A stretch of DNA of 64,000 nucleotides, taken from assembly GCA_016617855.1 (NCBI GenBank), contig JAECUM010093712.1, positions 62,001-126,000 on the forward strand. The letters are read 5' to 3'. A program made the translations under genes and the position numbers. This document shows, piece by piece, positions 11,463 through 24,470 of this stretch. The notes under the pieces are model-generated. The model did no database searches and was not told the origin of the DNA. It saw nothing but the letters and a program-made list of their open reading frames with translations. Origin of the DNA: Megalonaias nervosa (lineage: Eukaryota; Mollusca; Bivalvia; Unionida; Unionidae). Within the stretch, counting starts at the first letter, position 1, and every line of letters begins with the position of its first letter.

Positions 11463-11637
11463 CTACCATTGTCGGGAAAGTGATCCCTCTGTCACACCAA
11501 CAAAAGCAAAGATTGTCTGAAGCTTATCTGCCTGTTGCTTTAAATTGTTTACATTCCTAAAGAGATAATTTGCCAAAAATTTTGGAGATGCATCAAAGTA
11601 AGCACCAAAAAAGGCATATCGTTGTGTATAAGAAAGG
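11463..11637 (-). CDS. Exon-like open segment, possible terminal exon
   Basis: After a strong acceptor (gtttcttttgcag) the frame reads SLSYTQRYAFFGAYFDASPK, then FLANYLFRNVNNLKQQADKL and QTIFAFVGVTEGSLSRQW, ending in TAG. The composition is protein-like. It needs a preceding exon ending two bases into a codon, which none of the gene 1 exons next to it provides. It could be the last exon of an alternative transcript, part of another gene, or the coding edge of the adjoining repeat. Product unknown. Confidence 0.3.
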
Positions 11638-11935
11638 CTGCAAAAGAAACAAAATGTCTTATCATTGCTAAGCTGTGATGTTTATATAAAAAGGTAATAT
11701 ATAATTTAAAATTGCAAGGTAAAGCTGCATAAATTTATCAGAAAGGGAAACAAACAAAACCCTTAAAAAGAATTACTATAAAGTCTTTTTTTTAAAAAAG
11801 CCATCAAAATATGGTATAAGGATGCAGAACTGTGCTGGTTTAAATCTTTATATACTGAATCAAAATTCTATGCCAAAGGACAATACCTTTCAAAAGACAA
11901 AGGGATATAATTCTTAAAACTTTTAAGGCACAATT

Positions 11936-12082
11936 ACATCTGTTGGACAATGTACCAATTATATATATATGTTGGACAATGTTCCAATTAGATCTGTTGG
12001 ACAATGTACCAATTACATCTGTTGGACAATGTACCAATTGCATCTGTTGGACAATGTACCAATTACATCTGTTGGGCACTGC
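11936..12082. repeat. 25-bp minisatellite, about six units
   Basis: Unit acatctgttggacaatgtac + caatt; one unit is altered by an (AT)n insert at 11960. Confidence 0.9.
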
Positions 12083-12621
12083 ATCAATTATCATTTCATG
12101 ATACTGAACAATTACCTAAATATAATATTAATAAGCAACTGCCAATAGATCTAAAACCTATAAAAAAAACAACCCTGAAAAATCTAGAGCATAATGATTT
12201 CTTTACAAGGCACTTCCAGATGTAATACAGTTTACATACATGATGGAACAAAACAATATCTTATACGCTACTGTAGTAAAAGGATGACAGATGGATGGAC
12301 AGATGGATTATAAGATGCCATACAAATTAAAAATACACAGTAGCAGAGATATTCTACATTTATATAAAATAAAAATCTTTCCAAGCAAAGACTGGACATT
12401 TGTATGGGAAAGAATTTTAAAAGTAAGAAGATAAGGTAATTTCAGAACAAAATAAGCTTGTGTTATTTTAATATCAGATTATCATGTGTTACAGATTCAG
12501 GATTGTTTTCATTATAAACAATTTGAGAAGATAAAATACTGACAAAGTATACCAGTAAACTATATGTATAACTGATGGACAAAAATCATTTTGAAATGTA
12601 AGGAATTACAAGAAAATTTCA

Positions 12622-12921
12622 CATAGGGTTCCTGCAACAAATTTAAAAACTGGCTTCCAGACCATTCCCAGGCCAAAAAATAAAAACATTTCCAGACCTC
12701 CTGAACAGCTCCGAATCCAAATACTAAAATTTCTCCCAAATGCTAATGAGCAATCATGTTATTGGTTTCCAACTAAGACGGTTGAAATAACAAAAAATTA
12801 AGGCTTTTTCAAGACTTTTGAGTCATTTTTCAACTTTTCAAGAAATTTTCAAGACCTGGAAAAGCAATTTTCAAATTTCAGACCTTTTCCAGAATTCCAG
12901 ACCCTCTCTGGAACCCTGTTA
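12622..12921. mobile_element. Small inverted-repeat element, hAT-like ends
   Basis: Left end TAGGGTTCC and right end GGAACCCTG form terminal inverted repeats of the CAGGGTTCC type seen in hAT-related MITEs, about 300 bases apart. The inside is rich in ttttcaagac and ttccagac motifs. No clear 8-bp target duplication was found. Confidence 0.45.
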
Positions 12922-13019
12922 AACACAATAAATCCCAGCTAGAGAATTGGTTATCTTTTTAACAACCTTTAACTATGTAATAACCAATAACAGAAAGAAC
13001 AGGGAGAATGTACAGAATT

Positions 13020-13086
13020 GTTATAAATTATTGTAATTAATAAGAAATTATTGTAATTAACAAGAAATTATTGTAATTAACAACAA
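13020..13086. repeat. 20-bp tandem repeat, three units
   Basis: aaattattgtaattaacaag repeated with one-base changes. Confidence 0.85.
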
Positions 13087-13468
13087 ATTAAACCATGGCT
13101 TGTAAATGAACTGCTACACTCTTGTGGTCTACATCAAGCTAAATTTTAATAGGTATCCTATTTCACTGTTGTTTGCCAAAATCTGCTTTCTGCTGACTGT
13201 TGATTGTAACTGCTGAAGAGTTTCCAAACTAAACATTTACCGCATGCTGCTCTATCAAGTAAAACAGTCACACATGGCTGTGATGGTGAAGACATACACT
13301 TGGAACACTCAGACACTCAACCAAAGAAAAATGTCTGTCCTTCTTATTACCGTGCATATTAAGTGTTGCATATTCTTTTTAATTCAACACAAAAATTCTG
13401 GGAACTGTAAAAGACAATAAACTGTGCACTCACCATGTGCAATGATGATGCTGCCCATGACATTTTGG

Positions 13469-13490
13469 GATGATGATGATGATGATGATG
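13469..13490. repeat. (GAT)n microsatellite
   Basis: Seven consecutive gat triplets. Confidence 0.9.
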
Positions 13491-13884
13491 TAAATATAAA
13501 TATTCTGGTTGGGAAAGAAATTGGTGCGAGTGAATAACTATCTACTCATACTAAAACTTGAATGGCTTGTGGACTCTAGGCATCTTGCCAATGAGAAATT
13601 AACTTTGCTGAAACAGAACCTCTAGTTATGTGCATGGAATATATTTTTACTAAGAAAATTATGCAGATGAATGCTAATGAACACAAAAAAAACTTGTCAT
13701 TATCTTTGGTATAAATTTTAATTGGCATTTATTAACTATTACTAGTATTTTATTTTATACGTTTCAAATTGCAATTTTTGTAAGAGACAAAGAAATAAAA
13801 TTTGAATATATCTACTCTCTTTAATGATAGTAATGAAAGTTGGATGCTTTAAAGTATGAGCGACACATCACTGGATGGAGCAGT

Positions 13885-14390
13885 GTCCTTTAGCATTCAT
13901 CAATGACCCATCTACAAAATAAGGTAGTCTAGTTTATCTGACAGAAGTCATTGCCACTCAAAGCATTCATCAATGACCCTGCTCCGAAAAGTACAGTCTA
14001 GTTTATCTGACAGAAGTCATTGCCACTCAAAGCATTCATCAATGACCCTGCTCCAAAAAGTACAGTCTAGTTTATCTGACAAAAGTCATTGCCATAGAAA
14101 GTATTCATCAATGACCCAGCTCAGGAAAGAAGTACAGTCTTGTTTATCTGACAAGTCATTGCCACTCAAAGCATTCATCAATGACCCAGCTCCAAAATGA
14201 TATATGGTCTTGTTTATCTGACAAAAGTCATTGCCATTGAAAGCATTCATCAATGACCCAGCTCAGGAAAGAAGTACAGTCTTGTTTATCTGACAAAAGT
14301 CATTGCCATTCAAAGAATTCATCAATGACCCTGCTCAGGAAAATAGTACAGTCTTCTTTAACAGAAAAAAACCATTGCCACTCACATATG
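13885..14390. repeat. 69-bp minisatellite, about seven units
   Basis: Unit includes gtctagtttatctgacagaa, gtcattgccactcaaagcat and tcatcaatgaccc. The period is a multiple of three and gives a spurious 75-residue frame. Confidence 0.9.
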
Positions 14391-16638
14391 GGATAAAGAG
14401 GAGTTTTTCAAAGAAAAGGAACAATGATAAAAGAGATCTGTGTCTGATAAAATTATGAATGAATCAATTCAGTACTTGTATACACTGCAACAGAGGGATA
14501 ACTTGTGAAGATCAAACCAATCTGTACAAACAAAGAACATTGGTAATAATGGGTCCCCAATTCATGGACAAGGAACCAGAATTTGAAATTTAGGATGATA
14601 TATATTAACATCGATCCACGTTCAGGAATCAGTAAACCCAGGATGTCTTTGGGTGAGATCGTTTTTGACATATGAACATTGTCGTGGTTCTTCTCACACT
14701 AACATGAAGAATGCTGTTCATAAATGTAATTTTCAGGCTGAGAACTCACACCACATCTGGAGTGGAAGTGGAGAAGAACAAAAATGGCAGAACATGCCAA
14801 GTGTAATGTGCCATGTTTGTTGTTCCAAGATTATCTCTAGGTGTTAGGGCAATCTCAGATGTGCACACAAAGAAAATGTGAGAACAAGTACTGGTTGTTT
14901 GGGTGAAAATATCAAAACAGGTCACCCAAAGATGTCCCTAAAGAATGAATAATGCAACTCTCCATATAGGTTTGACAGGACACAATGTCATGAAAATATC
15001 TGTCTTACTGGTTTAAAAAATAACTTATTTAGCATTTACAAGAATGTGATTCTTACTTTAAGTTCATTATTACATTTTAAATGAATTAAATCAATATCAC
15101 ATCATTGACCAGGAAACTTGATACAGAATTTCGTTTACTTATCTAGTTAAATTAATGAACCTAACATTCTCAATACATTAGAGTAATTCTTCTAATACAA
15201 AAGAAAATAAAATCAAGAGAATCAAAAGACAAGAAAGAGCATGAATGGATTTAGGGCAGAATGATTCCAAAAATGCATTTGAAAGAAAGCACAATGACAC
15301 AAAGGCAATAGACTATGTAGATAACCTAATGAGTCAACATTCATAGTGATAATGATAAACTGCATACCATCTTTCTTAACTTCTTCTTTAGCTGTAGTAC
15401 AAAAAAGGTATATTATGCAACATTGTATAATTATAGACTTAGCTGAGGTTAATATGAAGTTGTATGAAACTCATTCTGACCAGCATGAAGCAAAGATCCA
15501 ATATGGTAGGTTTACTGGTTCACAGAATATCATATTCACAAAAACAAAGGTCTATACATTTTATTGTATTATTAAGTAATAAGTCTGAAGAATAATAAAA
15601 ATGCCATTTAAGCAGCATGACACAAAAAGAAAAATTATGACATAATACAGAATTCAATGTCAAGACACATGGTTCATGTAAAGCTGAGAGTTTTTTTTTT
15701 CAAAGAGTTTTCAGTGACATCTACAAGTTTTCAATAAATATTACTTCTTATGAAAATAGAACGTTCTTTCTTTTTCTTTATTATCACTGCATAAATAGAT
15801 TCAAAAATGTAGAATAAAAACACACATAACTGCACCACTGCAACTAAGGGACACTACTCCATCCAATGATTACTGGTGTTATGTGTCTTTTGATTCACTC
15901 AGTTTTATCCCATTTTATTCATTGATTGATACGTGAATTTAAAAAATTTCTAAATTTAAAAAGTGACATTTTTTATTCACTTTAAATAATATGTGTTACT
16001 TTCAATAAACTCAATGATTTTTTGGGGCAAACTTCCAGGAGTTTGTCATGATTTTATGGACTTTTCAAGGATAAAACAAACTTTTTTAAACTCAATGATT
16101 TTCAAGGATGCACAAACCACAAGACAGTCCAATATAGTAATTATCAAAAATTATCACAAATTACATGATGCTCTGTCTTTCAATGAAAGAGAATCTCTCA
16201 CAGGAATCATGTGATAAAATCCCTTTTTGGTGTAAGAGAAACAATAAATGCATTAGAAGTTATAAATTCTCTTCCCAAGACTGGTAACACTTTCTATGGT
16301 CTTGACCTTGACTTTTTGACCCACTGACTACAACTGGTATTTCATTTTCCTTCCTAAACTTATTATGGGAAGTCTGACTAGAATCCACAGATTCAAACAG
16401 GCAACAAAAATTGCAAATTTCATTAAAAGTTAGTAAGGGAAATATAATAGACATACAATAGATAACTTTGTGACTTTCATATAAAACATTGCTCATTAAT
16501 CATTAATGGCAAAATTACAAGATAAACTCATATATTGTGACAGTATGTTGCCAAACTTCACAAGTTCTGTGTTTTTCAAAATCGATCACTTCTATTTCAG
16601 CATTTTGGAACTGCAAACTACAGGCAAGATTTACTTAC
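14391..16638. other. Intron sequence, nothing convincing
   Basis: Short open frames only. A motif aactcaatgatttt is duplicated at about 16009 and 16090. Confidence 0.5.
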
Positions 16639-16709
16639 CTCCGAATTGAAGAACTTTACAACATGCAAAACTATGCACCTCCGAAAATTAAGATTTGACA
16701 ATGGAAGCT
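16639..16709 (-). CDS. Alternative gene 1 exon (weak candidate)
   Basis: A 71-base open segment ends at a very good gtaagtaaat donor and, with a two-base start, joins exon 17402-17266 and ends in phase 0. It encodes LPLSNLNFRRCIVLHVVKFF plus NSE. The acceptor (ctatgag) has a poor base at -3 and an in-frame TGA lies just upstream. It could be an alternative to the exon at 3448-3402, or a chance open frame. Confidence 0.2.
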
Positions 16710-17051
16710 CTCATAGAAGAAATATCTTCAATTTTACGCTTTGTAAAAACAAATATTAACACACTTTTTTAAAGAATTGTGCTTAGTTAAAAATTACTTC
16801 CAAGAGATGTATTAGGCTGACTTCAGTAAGTCATGAAAATTAACAAAGTAATGGGGCCACGTGTTGATGTGTAATATCAGAGTTGGTTGATGTAGTGATA
16901 ATATCCAAAACTGAATTGTAAATCACCAGATAGTAGAGTCACTTATTTAATGACTATGGTGCAAATTGTATGTTTGCATTTACATGAAAATTGGACCATA
17001 TTCAAAGTTGTTTGCAAGCACTGATTCTCTGTATGTTATGAATCTTAAACT

Positions 17052-17160
17052 CATATCAACTGTCCTCTATACCAACATGAATTAAACACATATCAAATAT
17101 CCTCTATACCAACTGTATTAAACATATATCAAATGACCTCTGTACCAACTGTTTTAAACG
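17052..17160. repeat. About 37-bp tandem repeat, three units
   Basis: tcctctataccaactgtatt and aaacatatatcaaat repeated with changes. Confidence 0.7.
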
Positions 17161-17265
17161 ATTTTTGCTAAAGTCAAATTCAATATATATCTACACATGG
17201 ACTCTTCACAGTTGTAAAACACTGTGTTATTCCAAGTCAAAACACAATTCATTTGAAAAACCTAC

Positions 17266-17402
17266 CATATATTTTCCCCCAGAGTTCACTTTGTGGAAGT
17301 CTGTGCTCTACTGTCTCTATGACATCTGCAGGTCCTTTGTCCTCAATAACTTCCACAGAGTCCTGCCTTCTGGCACTCACAGGGCGGTATCTCTGCTGTT
17401 TC
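17266..17402 (-). CDS. Gene 1 exon, basic Ser/Arg-rich segment
   Basis: The exon has 45 full codons with one base spare at each end, a ccag acceptor and a gtaggt donor. It begins KQQRYRPVSARRQDSVEVIE and ends LPQSELWGKIY. It joins the preceding exon in phase (AG plus G). No domain is recognised; the content is charged and probably disordered. The intron that follows is at least 14 kb and contains the DIRS element. Confidence 0.65.
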
Positions 17403-17850
17403 CTGGATAGATATCGAGGATACAATAAAATTACTTAACAATGAATGTGAAATTTTCTAATGATCTTAAAATAATTGAGAGGCTTTACCTGTTCAAATCT
17501 ACAATGCATTTTAGGTTTATTTCTGTCAATCATGAATACATGGCAAGTAAATAATGCTTTTACTGAGATATGCTAGGAAAGCTGTGTCATAATAAAGAAA
17601 GTTGTACAAAGATATTCTGAAAGGCAATGCTAAGACTAAGGTAATTAGGAATTTTCTCGAATACAACACTCCCACAATATAAAATTGCCCTTGGGAACCA
17701 TACAGTATACAACCTTACAGTGAGATCTACCTTATAATGCATTACATAACACTTAGAATTCTACTACTGAAATATGAAACTGGATTCATGACCATGTCCA
17801 TCTTATAACAGGAACTGTGTTATAATGAAAGGCATTACAGTGAGGGAGTC

Positions 17851-17968
17851 TTTCATATATGGAATATATACAATCTATTTTTGTATATGGAATATATACA
17901 ATCTATTTTTGTATATGGAATATATACAATCTATTTTTGTATATGGAATATATACAATCTATTTTTGA
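17851..17968. repeat. 28-bp minisatellite, four units
   Basis: Near-identical ttttgtatatggaatatata + caatctat units in a gene 1 intron. Confidence 0.9.
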
Positions 17969-18677
17969 TGGAAACATATTTTATCCCACTCCATGTATAT
18001 GTAAAATGTAGTTGGAATAAGCCACATTTTTTAACAAGCGAAAGGAATTCCTAATGTACATGCATGATAAATTTCATAACAATGATTAACACCAATTACT
18101 TCCTGCATTTTTTAAAGTCTGTCAGTATACAAAAAGATGAGATTGAATGTGAATTAACTACATTATAACTGGTTATCATTGGCACAGAGCTCAAATGAAA
18201 TCAAATTAATCTGTGAGTAAATAATAGAATTAAATTATGCAATTTAATACTCACCCATGTTATATGGGGGTGATGGTACTAGTATCGAATGAGAGACCAC
18301 TGCAGGGCTTTCCTTATCAGCCAGGAGCCAGGTTATTTACTTGGCTACTTTTACTTTACACCTGGCAACTTAAAAACGACCCTGTATCCCCTTTGGGGGA
18401 GGTCCCCCAAACCTCCCACCTACCTTGGCAACCCAACCTCCAACTTTAAATCGGATGGAAGGCCCTGTACTGTATCATGAGGTATCTCTGTAGTTCATCT
18501 CAATGTAAATTAGTCCAAAGGGCTTGAGCTACATGCAAATGAAAAACCCATATAACCAGTGACCAGAAAATTAACATTTTTCTATTTATACATATGACTA
18601 GAAATGTTTCAGTCTTCACAATTGTTTGTTATAGTGAACAATAATATTATTACGTTATAATTTAATTTAAATCATAC
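17969..18677. other. Intron sequence, nothing recognised
   Basis: Contains a GC-richer block (18240-18480) that may be an old repeat; no exon signals in phase. Confidence 0.4.
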
Positions 18678-19099
18678 CTTTTCTTCAGATCAGCACTAAG
18701 AGGTCTGCTCTTCTGTTTTGGAGGAGAAGGTCTGGGTGAGGATGAGGCTCGGGCACTGTGAGGTCCAGAAGCATTTTCCCATGTGGCCTTCATTTTGGGA
18801 TCACTCGATGATCTCTCAAGATTCTCAGTGCTGGCTCTGAGTGTTGACTTAGTGCTCAGTTCTCCTGAGTTAAATGATGACCATGCAATACTGGACCTTG
18901 CCCATTTCCTCTGGTACCCTGGGGCCTCCACAGATTGTCTCACCTTAGACTTTATGGGACTACCTCTCCCTTGGCCCCTAGCTTCCCTTTTACCTTGCTT
19001 TTTCTTTTTCCCTGGGGAATGGGAAATTATCTGAGCCAAAAATGGCTCATCTGATACCTCCACCTCCTCTTGCACCTCCTCAATGGTCTCTATATTTCC
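18678..19099 (-). CDS. Gene 1 exon, acidic then basic low-complexity region
   Basis: The exon starts in phase 0 after ttgtgttccag and ends at a gtatga donor two bases into a codon (140 codons plus 2). The start is acidic (ETIEEVQEEVEVSDEPFLAQ). It then turns strongly basic and serine/proline-rich, including SPGKKKKQGKREARGQGRGS and SSSPRPSPPKQKSRPLSADL. The composition suggests a disordered linker, perhaps with nuclear-localisation-like patches. Phase agrees with both neighbours. No known domain is visible. Confidence 0.8.
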
Positions 19100-20275
19100 C
19101 TGGAACACAAAGAACACAAGCATGCTACCATTATACTTACTAATATATTTTATCTGATAGAGGATTGTAATAAACAGTGTTTAAAGCACTGAGCTCAACA
19201 CGTTTGGTTTGATTTTAAGTTCAATCTCTAGACCAGCACAATATGTAAACTTTTGTGGACCTTGATCCACTGTCAAAGTTTTGTCACATAGATATCTCCA
19301 TGGTTCTCTGTAGTGAAAAGCACCACCTGCAGTGCCAAACTGACAAAACTGAGATAATGTGTCAACGAACTTTTTATTTTTGCCACACTTGGAGGAGGAG
19401 GGGGGTGGTATTGTGATACATCCATCAGTCTATCATCCATTTATCCATAACTCTATCTCTTTCTAAACCTCTGGGTGGAAATTCACCAAACATGCTATAT
19501 AGCTTGCCCATATAATAACCATCTGTGAGAGGTCATGACTTTTTGGACTCTCCTATCAGGTACCTGAGAATATGTCAAAAGTCAGATAACATAAAAAAGG
19601 CATTTACAGTGACATTTTTTAATATCTTTTATGATCAAACTTTATATACACATTTGTAGCCAGAGTACACATAATATGCATATTAACAGATTTTGAGTTA
19701 CAACCCCTGAAGCATGACTGGGGGAAGGGGAGACATGTAACAAAATGCATATGGATTTATACTGTAACCCTAACCCTAACCATTTTGGCAAGCCATAGAA
19801 GTACATGTACATGCAGCTCAAGTTTACAATTAGCAATGAAAAATTACATTTTAAAACTTTATCTATCTCAGGATCTTTTAAAAGCTATCAACCTTTTCAC
19901 TGATTTTTATTATTTCCAAGTAAATTTTTGTTACATCATCAATTAAGTTTGCAACATAAATATGTTATTATTATACTATACATGTAAATATACAGTACAT
20001 GTTGATGAACTTATAAACAAACAAGGGTTAAACTATTACTGACTTCAAATCAAAGTTATCTTACATGGCAAACTTTGCTTTTACCTTGATAAATTTTCTT
20101 TACTCGTCTTGCACATTTTTGAAATCTTTAACAATTTAGCATTTACTTCTTTAAGTTACATATTTCTCTATTAAGTTACCTATTTACCTATTAAGTTACC
20201 TATTTATCTATGGCAAGCACTGACTTTCTTTTCTTAATCTAATGTTATAGCAAGATAAAAGCTGCAAATGCTTAC
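19100..20275. other. Gene 1 intron
   Basis: Only the telomere-like motif at 19765 and a duplicated acctatttacctattaagtt near 20160-20205 stand out. Confidence 0.5.
19765..19781. repeat. Short interstitial telomere-like repeat
   Basis: aaccctaaccctaacc, 2.7 copies of CCCTAA, inside a gene 1 intron. Confidence 0.6.
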
Positions 20276-22652
20276 TGTTTCATTCTCTTCAATTGCTGGT
20301 TCAAAAAGGGTCTCCCATTCCCCATCATCCTGGTCCTCTTCAGGCCTAACAGGGGGCTGATAGGGGGCAGCTGAATGCTCACTCATTGATTCATCATCAC
20401 TACTACCTCTTAGGTTTAACAAGGGAACCAATTTAAGACCCCGGCTTGAATTCCTACTCTGTCGACTTTCTTCATATCCAAACACTTCCACATCAATAGC
20501 GCCTGCATGACTTCGTTTTTTATGTGCCTTTTTATGACCTTCCTTTCTTCCCGCATTCTGAGTAGCACACTGTCCATTTGGCATGGAAGAAACTTGTGTG
20601 AGGTCAACAGAACTGGCTTGGGAAAAATCAAACGAATGTTGCAATTCTAAAGCAAGTTCATTTGGAAGACCCTTTAGCTCATTTGCAAAAGCTCCAGCAA
20701 TTTCTTCGGGGATGACAGGAATTGCCTTCTCCATTGCTTCATGTGACTGCATATTGCTTTTCAATAACTCCGGTCCCGTTGTTGTGCCGACTCCTTGAGC
20801 TTCAACAGCTTGTTTTTTACGAGTAAAATATGATTTGATAAATCCTCTTATCACTGGATCGGAAATATGCTCACAAATTTCAGTGATTTCTTTTTCAGTC
20901 CTTTGGAAATTGTGTGGTGGTGACCTATCCTCGCTAGATGGCTGACCACTGTCTCTTCCATCCAATTTCACTGGGGATACATGTACATCATGTTTGCTTG
21001 CCATAGTATTTACAGAGTCATCATGTTGATTTATCTGTGAAAGAAAAGGTCTCGGCTCCTTTGAAGAAGGACTGGAATAACCAATTTTCCCTTGCTGTGA
21101 CTGGTCCAAAACTGAATTGTCCAAATCCCTTATAATGGGAACTTTAGCAACAGTTGTCATTGGAACAGGAACTGCTGCATCTGAATTCTGTAAGGATAGG
21201 TTTGCAACATCCTGGGAAGAATGCATAGATTTTAATGTGTTTTGTCTCAGGAGGAAGCAGGAGGTGTCATCTAAACTAATGTCAATAGGTGAAACATTCC
21301 CATCATGATGTTCTTTTACACCTGAATCAACAACACTGCTCATGATTTTGTCTTTATTATAACTTAAAGAAGTCGAGGAATGTCCCACAAGACCATTTTC
21401 TATGCTATCCTTAACATCTCTCTGCTCACTGTGTGATCTAGATGGGTTTATATGAAAGGCCCAAGATGTGACGATTTGTCCGCGTTTGGCTGAGTCAGAA
21501 TCTTCAACAGAATCTATTACCGGAGTAGCATCAACACCTTTTGAATGTTTCAATAAAGTGACTTTCCCTTGAGAATTTAACTTGACATGAGATGTGTCCA
21601 TGTCTTCAGCAGCACTGTCTGAGATATTTTGAAACTTTTCAATAAGGGCCCTAGTTTTACCAGCTATCTTCTGCATACTGAAGTCAAGTCCATTTTGTTT
21701 TGTTTCCTTTTCTTGAGAATCTGTGTTTTCTGGATGATCTTCATTATTATTTCCAATATCACTTTCTGGTTTAACAGATCTGGATTTTGCATAAAATTCT
21801 TCTGATTTAGAATAGTTATCCATCCCTATTTGTTGGTTGTCTAGTTTACTTTTTATATTTTGGTCCTTCCCCTTCTGAGTTTTAACAACCTCCTGTGTGC
21901 TGCACTGTGGATTTCTGTTTGATGCTCCATTTAGAATGGCTGGCATAATTTTGATCACCCCTTTCCGATTTTTCCTGACTAACACAGGATCAATTCCCAT
22001 GATATTCTCACCACAATGACAACACCATGTCATGTAGCTCTTGTTAATTCCTTCACATTCAGGACATAGGATGACTAACTTTGGCTTCTTGCCAGATTTC
22101 TTATCACTGTTCACACTGGTTTCTCCAGTCTGATCTTTTATGCCATTACCATTCTGCTTAAGAAGTGAGGTATCAATACCTAATTTGTTCAGTCTTTCAG
22201 TTATTCCACCTGCCTTAATACTTGCACCTGTTACAGCACTCTGCACCAGTGTCACTCCACCATCATCTGAATCAGCACCTGTTTCTATGGCAACATTGTC
22301 AGCATCATCAGCATTACTGCTATCACCAGCTATCCCAATCTCATTATCTGAGGCATCAACAATATCATCTTTGTTATCACCAGCTATCCCAACCTCATTA
22401 TCTGAGGCATCATTATCACCATTTTCATCTAATCCAAAGACGATCTCTGGGTAATCTTCATCTCTGCCATCATTTTCATCATCTGTATTGCTTGCAACAG
22501 AGAGAGGGGTTGGTGGACTAAAATGGCGTCTGCCAGGTTTGTACATACTTTCTAAGGATTTGAAATAGCGCTTCAGAGATGCCTTGGCAAATTTACGCTG
22601 CTTTTCCAAGATTTGTTCTTCAGTAAGTTTTTCTTCAACTTGCTGCTGTCTC
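20276..22652 (-). CDS. Gene 1 large exon with zinc ribbon
   Basis: This 2,377-base exon is open throughout, with a ctatttcag acceptor and a gtaagc donor. It opens with a basic amphipathic stretch (EEKLTEEQILEKQRKFAKAS), followed by KRYFKSLESMYKPGRRHFSP. An Asp/Asn-rich tract follows, containing a short repeat of DASDNEVGIAGDN-like units. Around exon residues 200-230 comes a compact zinc ribbon, LVILCPECEGINKSYMTWCC then HCGENIMGIDP, with two CxxC knuckles. The remaining roughly 550 residues are serine-rich and polar with short conserved-looking islands, for example ISDPVIRGFIKSYFTRKKQA. An N-terminal basic helix plus ribbon plus long disordered tail does not match a family I can name. Confidence 0.85.
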
Positions 22653-22736
22653 CTGAAATAGAGAAAACTTCTGTGCATAAATACAAAAAAATACACTGAA
22701 TCACCTGGTCTTGTATTCTTTAAACTTGTACAGAAG

Positions 22737-22935
22737 GAATTGGTTTAGTCTGGTTTTATGTTTTACAGCACAATAACCAAAGTCGGTTATCTCATGCCAA
22801 GGGAATAAAAACAAACTGCCTTGCCCAAGGGCACACAACAGCAGCCAAATAATGTTGATGTTAAAGTAGGATCTGACCCCACATCCTATTGGTTGCAAGT
22901 CCAGGACACTAACCACTGAGCCACTAGGACTCCTG
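22737..22935 (-). mobile_element. tRNA-derived SINE, family B
   Basis: The minus-strand head reads TGGCTCAGTGGTTAGTG (near-perfect A box), then GGGTCAGATCCTAC (degraded B box). The body has CCCTTGGGCAAGGCAG, a motif shared by V-domain SINEs of many animals. The 3' end reads ataaccgactttggttattg. It lies in a gene 1 intron, 85 bases from the exon at 22652. Confidence 0.7.
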
Positions 22936-23164
22936 CCTTCATTAATCACCTCTTATTACATGCAGGAGGGTGCACTGAGCGTATTCTAACCAAGCCCACA
23001 ACTGTAGGGTGGGTGGGGGGAGTAATAAAATTCAAGCTTGAGATGAAAGTTCAAAATCCATGACATTCGGTAACTTTGATTAGAGTGACTCAATGACATC
23101 ACAAAAACATAACTATCACGATCTTCTTCAATCTGAGTCATCTACCAACATGCTAGATTTAAAT

Positions 23165-23800
23165 TATGTTTGTGGGGAATTGACTACACTATGTAATATG
23201 TGATTATGGGGAATTGGCTACACTATGCAACATCTGATTATGGGGGATTGACTACATTGTATAACATCTGATTATGGGGGACTGACTACACTGTATAACA
23301 TCTGATTATGGGGGATTGACTACACTATGTAACATCTGATTATGGGGGACTGACTATACTGTACAACATCTGATTATTGGGGACTGACTATACTGTATAA
23401 CATCTGATTATGGGGGATTGACTACTTTGAATAACATCTGATTATGGAGGATTGACTATACTGTATAACATCTGATTATAGGGGATTTACTACACTGTAT
23501 AACATCTGATTATTGGGGATTTATTATACTGTACAACATCTGATTACGGGGGATTGACTACAATGTGTAACATCTTATGGGGGATGGACTACACTGTATA
23601 ACGTCTGATTATTGGGGATTGACTACACTGTATAACATCTGATTAAGGGGTATTGACTACAATGTATAACATCTGACTATGGAGGACTGAATACAATGTA
23701 TAACATCTGATTAAGGGGTATTGACTACAATGTATAACATCTGATTAAGGGGTATTGACTACAATGTATAACGTCTGATTATGGAGAACTGACTACACTT
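23165..23800. repeat. 34-bp minisatellite, about 18 units
   Basis: Unit ctgattatgggggattgact followed by acactgtataacat, with point changes. Gene 1 intron. Confidence 0.9.
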
Positions 23801-24470
23801 CTTGGAACTATTGCTTATCTAGACTCGCCCCACAAACAGTGAATATCTGCAATATTCAATTAGTTTAGATTTTCTTTCCCGATATGATGGCAAAATGAAA
23901 GTCATCAAAAGTCCAACAAGTAAAATCATCACTGATGCTGTAATTACAAATAGTCACCAAAAAAATGAGTTATGCATCTTACATAAATACTTACTAACTC
24001 TCCTTTGAGTTTTAAATTTCAACTTGCACATTAACACAAAACTGCTGGGTTCAGATTATTGATTCAAGTACCCAGTGCACTGTTGCCATAGTGAATGAAA
24101 AGCTAATAGGCAATGAAGCTAGTAAGAAAACACTTTGTACGAAATAAAAGGATGATTTTATTTACAAACTCATGAAATTAGGCAAATTTGGCATGCATGA
24201 TAACAGTGTAATTTAAATTTAAATCTTTTTGTAAGAAGCCAGAATTTGGATGGAAATAACACCGCCTTTTCACTGTATAGTTACAAGTTCATACATTACT
24301 TTCAGCATATCAGTCCTTTTGTATAACTATCACCTGATTCTAGGATGTGCAATTGAAGGATCTGCCCCCCCCCAAAAAAAATAATTCTGCCAGTGCACCT
24401 GTACATTAACCATTTTCTGATCAAAAACAAAGAAAAACATTCATGGTCACAAAACTTGAACAAATTGTAC

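Noticed and set aside
13973..14200. 75-residue plus-strand open frame
   Set aside because: Pure translation of the 69-bp minisatellite.
17165..17410. 81-residue plus-strand frame
   Set aside because: Opposite strand of the phase-consistent gene 1 exon 17402-17266, whose splice signals are on the minus strand.
22222..22521. 99-residue His/Gln-rich plus-strand frame
   Set aside because: Antisense shadow of the Asp/Asn-rich tract of the gene 1 zinc-ribbon exon.
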